From Rosa chinensis (taxonomy: Eukaryota; Streptophyta; Magnoliopsida; Rosales; Rosaceae), in assembly GCF_002994745.2 (NCBI RefSeq), contig NC_037094.1:42235139-42299138 (forward strand): a stretch of DNA of 64,000 nucleotides, written 5' to 3'. The notes under the pieces are model-generated. The model was not told where the DNA came from, searched no databases, and saw only the letters and a program-made list of their open reading frames with translations. How positions within the stretch are numbered: position 1 is the stretch's first letter; the number at the start of each line of letters is the position of its first letter. Both the position numbers and the translations under genes were made by a program. Below are positions 59,691-64,000 of the stretch, piece after piece.

Positions 59691-62600
59691 TGTCACGCCC
59701 CTGATTTTACACACATGAAAATCGATATATATAACCCCATAATTATATATGCGTGAACGTCCAGTCATCAATACAAAATACCTGGAATCTTTTTCCCTTT
59801 AACTTACACAGATATTGATGCCCTGAACCTTCAAAGTTAATATAAACTCGCTCCATAGAGTTATATATTACAATGCTTACGAATTAAATTGTCAACAACA
59901 AAATAAAACGTAAATGCAGCTCAGAGTAACTATACAACGGAAGTCCTTATCAACGGTAAAGTCACAAAGATAGCTTCCTACCATAAAGCTGCACAGGCAT
60001 CACCTCAGCTTCAGCCACGATCTCCTCGACCTGCAGGATTAACCCCTACACCATTCCATTGAATAGTGCACCGGGTTCAACACAACAAACCCGGTAAGCT
60101 TATGAAGCTCGTATGAGTAACTCAAAACCAATTACACAAATTTCACAAAAGCCTTCTGCTCATAACCTCAATCCTAGCATCCAATTACACAAATTTCGGT
60201 CAAACAAGACTTCCTCAAGAAATGTTTAACGCCATCCTAACGCACTACGGCGAATTCCAACATCACACTCATTTCCCATTTCCCCCCTAGGAGCTTTTGT
60301 CATCATCATGACATCAAAGGTGAAGAACAATGAATCACCTTCCTATCCTCACTACAGAGTACAGTTCATAACCGCTATGGCTCTTAATGTAAATCAAACC
60401 ATCAATCAATACAATCAAGGAGAAATCAAGGCAATCACATATCAAAACAAGCAAAACAATTCATAGTAACCCCTGCATATAATTTAGTTCAGGAGGTCAC
60501 ACTAAGTCAAACAACTCAAGACAAAGTAGTCATCGAAGTCCCACACTCTGACGTCTGTAGGTAGCCCCAACCATCACAGCAGTCCTCTCGATCTTTGTTA
60601 ACTTAATAACAATTCAGCTCCGCTACCGAGCAGTCATCACGCTGATCATCGCACAGATTTCCACCGATCATCACCTAGATTTGCATCATCCTACTAATCA
60701 TCGCATAGATTTCAAGGATCATCACATAGATTCACAAAGATATCGCCAATCATCACACAGATAGCAATCATCACAGAGATTCTGTCGGTCATCACATAGA
60801 TAGCGATCATCACATAGATTTCGCTGGTCATCACATAGATAGCGATCATCACATAGATTTCGCTGGTCATCACATAGATAGCGATCATCACATAGATTTC
60901 GCTGGTCATCACATAGATAGCGATCATCACATAGATTTCGCTAGTCATCACATAGATAGCGATCATCACATAGATTTCGCTGGTCATCACATAGATAGCG
61001 ATCATCACATAGATTCACAACGAAGCCACTAATACATGAATATATATGCATATATATACATCCCATAATATATATATATACACACATAGTCATCCATCCA
61101 CACAGAAAACCACTAATACCAACTATAGTCATAATTAACCTAATAACTCCAAGACGATAGGGTAATCATACTCATAACAAATATCAATCCTACTCATAAC
61201 AAATATCGATCCTGCTCATAACAAATATCGATCCTACTCATAACAAATATCGATCCTACTCATAACAAATATCGATCCTGCTCATAACAAATATCGATCC
61301 TACTCATAACAAATATCGATCCTCCTCATAACAAATATCGATCCTACTCATAACAAATATCGATCCTACTCATAACAAATATCGATCCTGCTCATAACAA
61401 ATATCGATCCTGCTCATAACAAATATCGATCCTACTCATAACAAATATCGATCCTGCTCATAACAAATATCGATCCTACTCATAACAAATATCGTGAGAT
61501 TTACTCACCAACGATAAAGGTAATTCGTTCATTTATGAACCTAGTGAGATTACTCACCTCGAAACTCCCGCTGCGTCTTCAATTCAGGACAAGGCAGCCA
61601 ATCCACAAATTAGCCGTCCAAGGAGTACTACGTCACGTACCTAAGGAATTACAGCTCTCATTCAGTCAATGAATCACAAGGGATAACGTTCGAAACCCTA
61701 AATCGAACCAAAATTCCCAAGGTGACGCCAAATGAGGCGAAACCACATCCGAGACCATCCAATGTCTCCGGAACACTTATACGATCGATATGTCAAAATC
61801 ACAAGTCGATCGGATGCTCAAATCCTCAAGGATCGAATAAATCGATCGGTATGAAACTGCAAAAATCATAACAATTCCATACGAACTCCAAAATTTGCAT
61901 ATTATATATCAAAACGCTCGTATCGACGAGTACAAGACATATAATACCAGAAACAGTTCCCTACATGGCCGGAACACCGCCGGAACGCCACCACAGACGG
62001 TGGTGCACCGCCGCCGGCCAAAAACTCATTATTTCACAAAACTCCCAACATCAAAAAGCTTCATCTAAGCATGCTTGTGAACTTTCATAACTGGATCGAA
62101 GTCAGAAAACAAGCTTAAGGGATCGAAAACTACCTCACAAGCCGTGAACAGTGATCCAATCCGAGTTGATCGAAGTTTCACGTGAATCGATCCAAACAAC
62201 CACCAAGGATCGATCAGCGAAGCTATTCTGAGCTCAACCAAGGAATCGTTGAAGCCATGAAGTCGCCGGAGTTGTGTTTTCCGGCCGGGTCCGAAAACAC
62301 AAGGCTGCACCGCCTTCTACCGGCGCTACCACCGAGAATCGGCGCTAGAGAACACCACAGGGACCACCAGACGGCGGAGACGATCCTGTCTGGAAAATTT
62401 CGTCGCCGGAGATGGCCGGAGCTCGCCGGAAACGTCGGGTCGGATCGACCGGGTCCGGGTCGGGTCAGACGGTTTTCTTCGATACTGAAGGTATCGACCG
62501 AGAGAGAAAAAGGGAGAGAAAAAATGAGTTTCCGGAAATGGAAGGAAATGAAAATAGTAAGTTTCTCTTTCGGGAAACTTCTATTTATACTAAAATGGAA

Positions 62601-62885
62601 ATTCCTTCCAATGACCATAACTTCCTCATACGAACTCCGATTCTCGCGTTCTACATATCCACGAACTCGTATCGACGCGCTCTACAACTTTCGTGAAGGA
62701 AGTTTTCGGAGAATCCCAACGTATAAAAAGTCAACCTTTGGCAACCCCCCTAAAACCATATCCTTCAATTAATTATTCGCCCGAAACACTTCCGCTCCAT
62801 CCACGAGCCACGAAACCGTCCAATAGTTATAAAATTAATTCTGGAAAATCCTCAGAAAATAATTATAAATTTCCGGGGCATCACA
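59691..62885 (-). repeat. 3' LTR of gypsy copy 2
   Basis: About 3.2 kb, ends TGTCAC and CATCACA as read on plus. Carries the 39-bp block (about 60715-61020, about 7 units) and the 22-bp block (about 61168-61495, about 15 units). Clearly diverged from copy 1 in the 62300-62600 segment but near-identical elsewhere. Confidence 0.88.
61168..61495 (-). repeat. 22-bp minisatellite in LTR of copy 2
   Basis: About 15 units of the same 22-bp motif as at 4640-4875 (about 11 units there). Confidence 0.9.
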
Positions 62886-63538
62886 TTCTACCCCCCTTAA
62901 AGAAATTTCGTCCCGAAATTTAAACGTACTACTCCCAAAAGTACGCATAAACCAAACTCAAATCCAATTCTCGATCCCCAACAAGAATTGCTCTCTCCAT
63001 ACAGCCTCCACACAACAATGAGCTAGTCAACCATACAGAATGAAATTCAACCACCAACGATGGTTGCACTCGCACTTTGAGTGATCCATGTGCATTTAGG
63101 AATAATCCCCACGTCTCAAGTATCACCTGCCTTGCTCGAACATGGATACGGGTAGCCCTCCTAGTATCGCCACCCTGGTGCATTTTACCATAAAAGTAAT
63201 GGTGCATGCATCGCTACACACAGTGTCCTACCGCCTCAAAACACATTTAGAATAAGGTTTAGCCTAAATCAACTCACGCATGAATCATCACATGGTATTG
63301 CGCGCACACAGAGTTGCAAAGAATTTCAACTACCACAAAAGTGAAGTATGCAACACGCAATACAAAATGCTCAACAATCACCCCTTCCCAAAAGATACCA
63401 TACAAAAAGGTCTAACTATAAACGTCAGGCAAACCTATCACTACACTAGCACAAAGAGATGCGGTAATCTACTATCACACTTCATCTACACAAGATTGAA
63501 TTCAAGCAGATAAGCACTTCATCTACACAAGATTAAAT

Positions 63539-64000
63539 TCAAGCAGATAAGGTACCTTGCACCCCCGCATTCTGCTGGCCAATAGCAACTACCCTCGCAT
63601 GTCCCTGAGGATGTTGCCTCTGCTGATCCCTCTGTCTCATACCCCGAGGTCGGGTACACTCATTAGCCAAATGCCCTACTTGTCCGCAATTATAGCACGA
63701 CCTAGGTTTCGGCTTCAAACACTGCCTTGCCATATGGCCCACTTCCTTGCAGTTATAACATGTTAAGGGTGCCACCTGCCCATTAGGTGCAACCCCAGCA
63801 GGTGCAGCTGCCACTCTACCTGGCGCCTGCTGATGAGTCCTCTGCCTCTTCCAGAACCCACCTTGATTATCTGTCCCTTCATTGTTCACAACAATTGCCT
63901 TTCCCTTCCTTCGAAGGTCCCTGTCAGCCGACTCCTGTTCTTGGAAAATCAAGTTCTCCTGCTCAATGGCCATAGCCTTTACGAAAATGAGCTCCACAGT
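63539..64000 (-). CDS. gag: Gypsy Gag, C-terminal part (cut by window edge)
   Basis: The visible 152 or so residues match the C-terminus of the copy 1 Gag almost residue for residue, including both CCHC knuckles and the end GVQGTLSA. The N-terminal part lies beyond the window. No stop is seen in the visible part. Confidence 0.88.
   Translation of the reverse strand, partial: TVELIFVKAMAIEQENLIFQEQESADRDLRRKGKAIVVNNEGTDNQGGFWKRQRTHQQAPGRVAAAPAGVAPNGQVAPLTCYNCKEVGHMARQCLKPKPRSCYNCGQVGHLANECTRPRGMRQRDQQRQHPQGHARVVAIGQQNAGVQGTLSA

Larger units (their letters stand above)
59691..64000 (-). mobile_element. Gag-only Ty3/gypsy element, copy 2 (5' end outside window)
   Basis: Reverse-oriented relative of copy 1: gag C-terminus (63539-64000), post-gag region with the same 37-bp duplication, polypurine tract near 62886-62899, then the 3' LTR 59691-62885. 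The spacing between gag stop and LTR equals that of copy 1, so pol is absent in the same way. It is inserted into copia C. The five bases GCTGC (59686-59690) should be half of the target duplication. Confidence 0.85.

Overview
This is a plant nuclear window: introns with GT..AG ends, AT-rich spacers, many LTR retrotransposons, hAT and fold-back elements, and plant-specific genes. Gene and repeat content suggest a eudicot, probably Rosaceae (rose/strawberry type). That is an impression from remembered families, not a search result. The window holds two genes that look intact, two clear gene relics, and a dense, multiply nested repeat landscape.

Layout. 1-6347: a Ty3/gypsy-type element with LTRs of about 3.1 kb and an internal region that encodes only gag; the 5' LTR is cut by the window edge. 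6348-8967: AT-rich spacer with a tRNA-derived SINE-like piece. 8968-12627 (minus): 3' half of a sucrose-phosphate synthase gene, now a pseudogene, whose exon is split by a hAT element that itself carries a small LTR element. 13168-19681: decayed Ty1/copia element A. 19741-20430: an array of hairpins. 21338-28500: small elements (solo LTR, fold-back, TRIM, MITE), LINE scraps and a BAHD acyltransferase pseudogene. 28523-30768: a long-TIR, Pack-MULE-like element carrying an LRR fragment and a beta-glucosidase first exon.

The gene core is 31044-43314. A serine hydroxymethyltransferase gene of the SHM6/SHM7 class (plus, 4 coding exons, 590 aa) faces tail-to-tail an AKT2-type Shaker potassium channel gene (minus, 11 coding exons, 866 aa). 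Both can be spliced in silico into uninterrupted proteins. Both show oddities: a substituted active-site His and an intronic copy of an exon start in the SHMT, and an in-frame 8-residue duplication in the channel's cyclic-nucleotide-binding domain. The two genes act in unrelated pathways (one-carbon metabolism and K+ transport), and nothing suggests joint function.

43315-49290 holds a hAT element, a 5'-truncated LINE and a 1.5-kb inverted-repeat element. 49293-64000 is a four-level nest: copia B is interrupted by a hAT-like element, that by copia C (intact gag), and that by a second, minus-strand copy of the same gag-only gypsy family. Copia B also carries a separate 2.3-kb insertion. The most interesting signals are the gag-only gypsy family with minisatellite-bearing LTRs, the shared gag-first architecture of the three copia elements, the hairpin array, and the unusual residues and duplications in the two intact genes.
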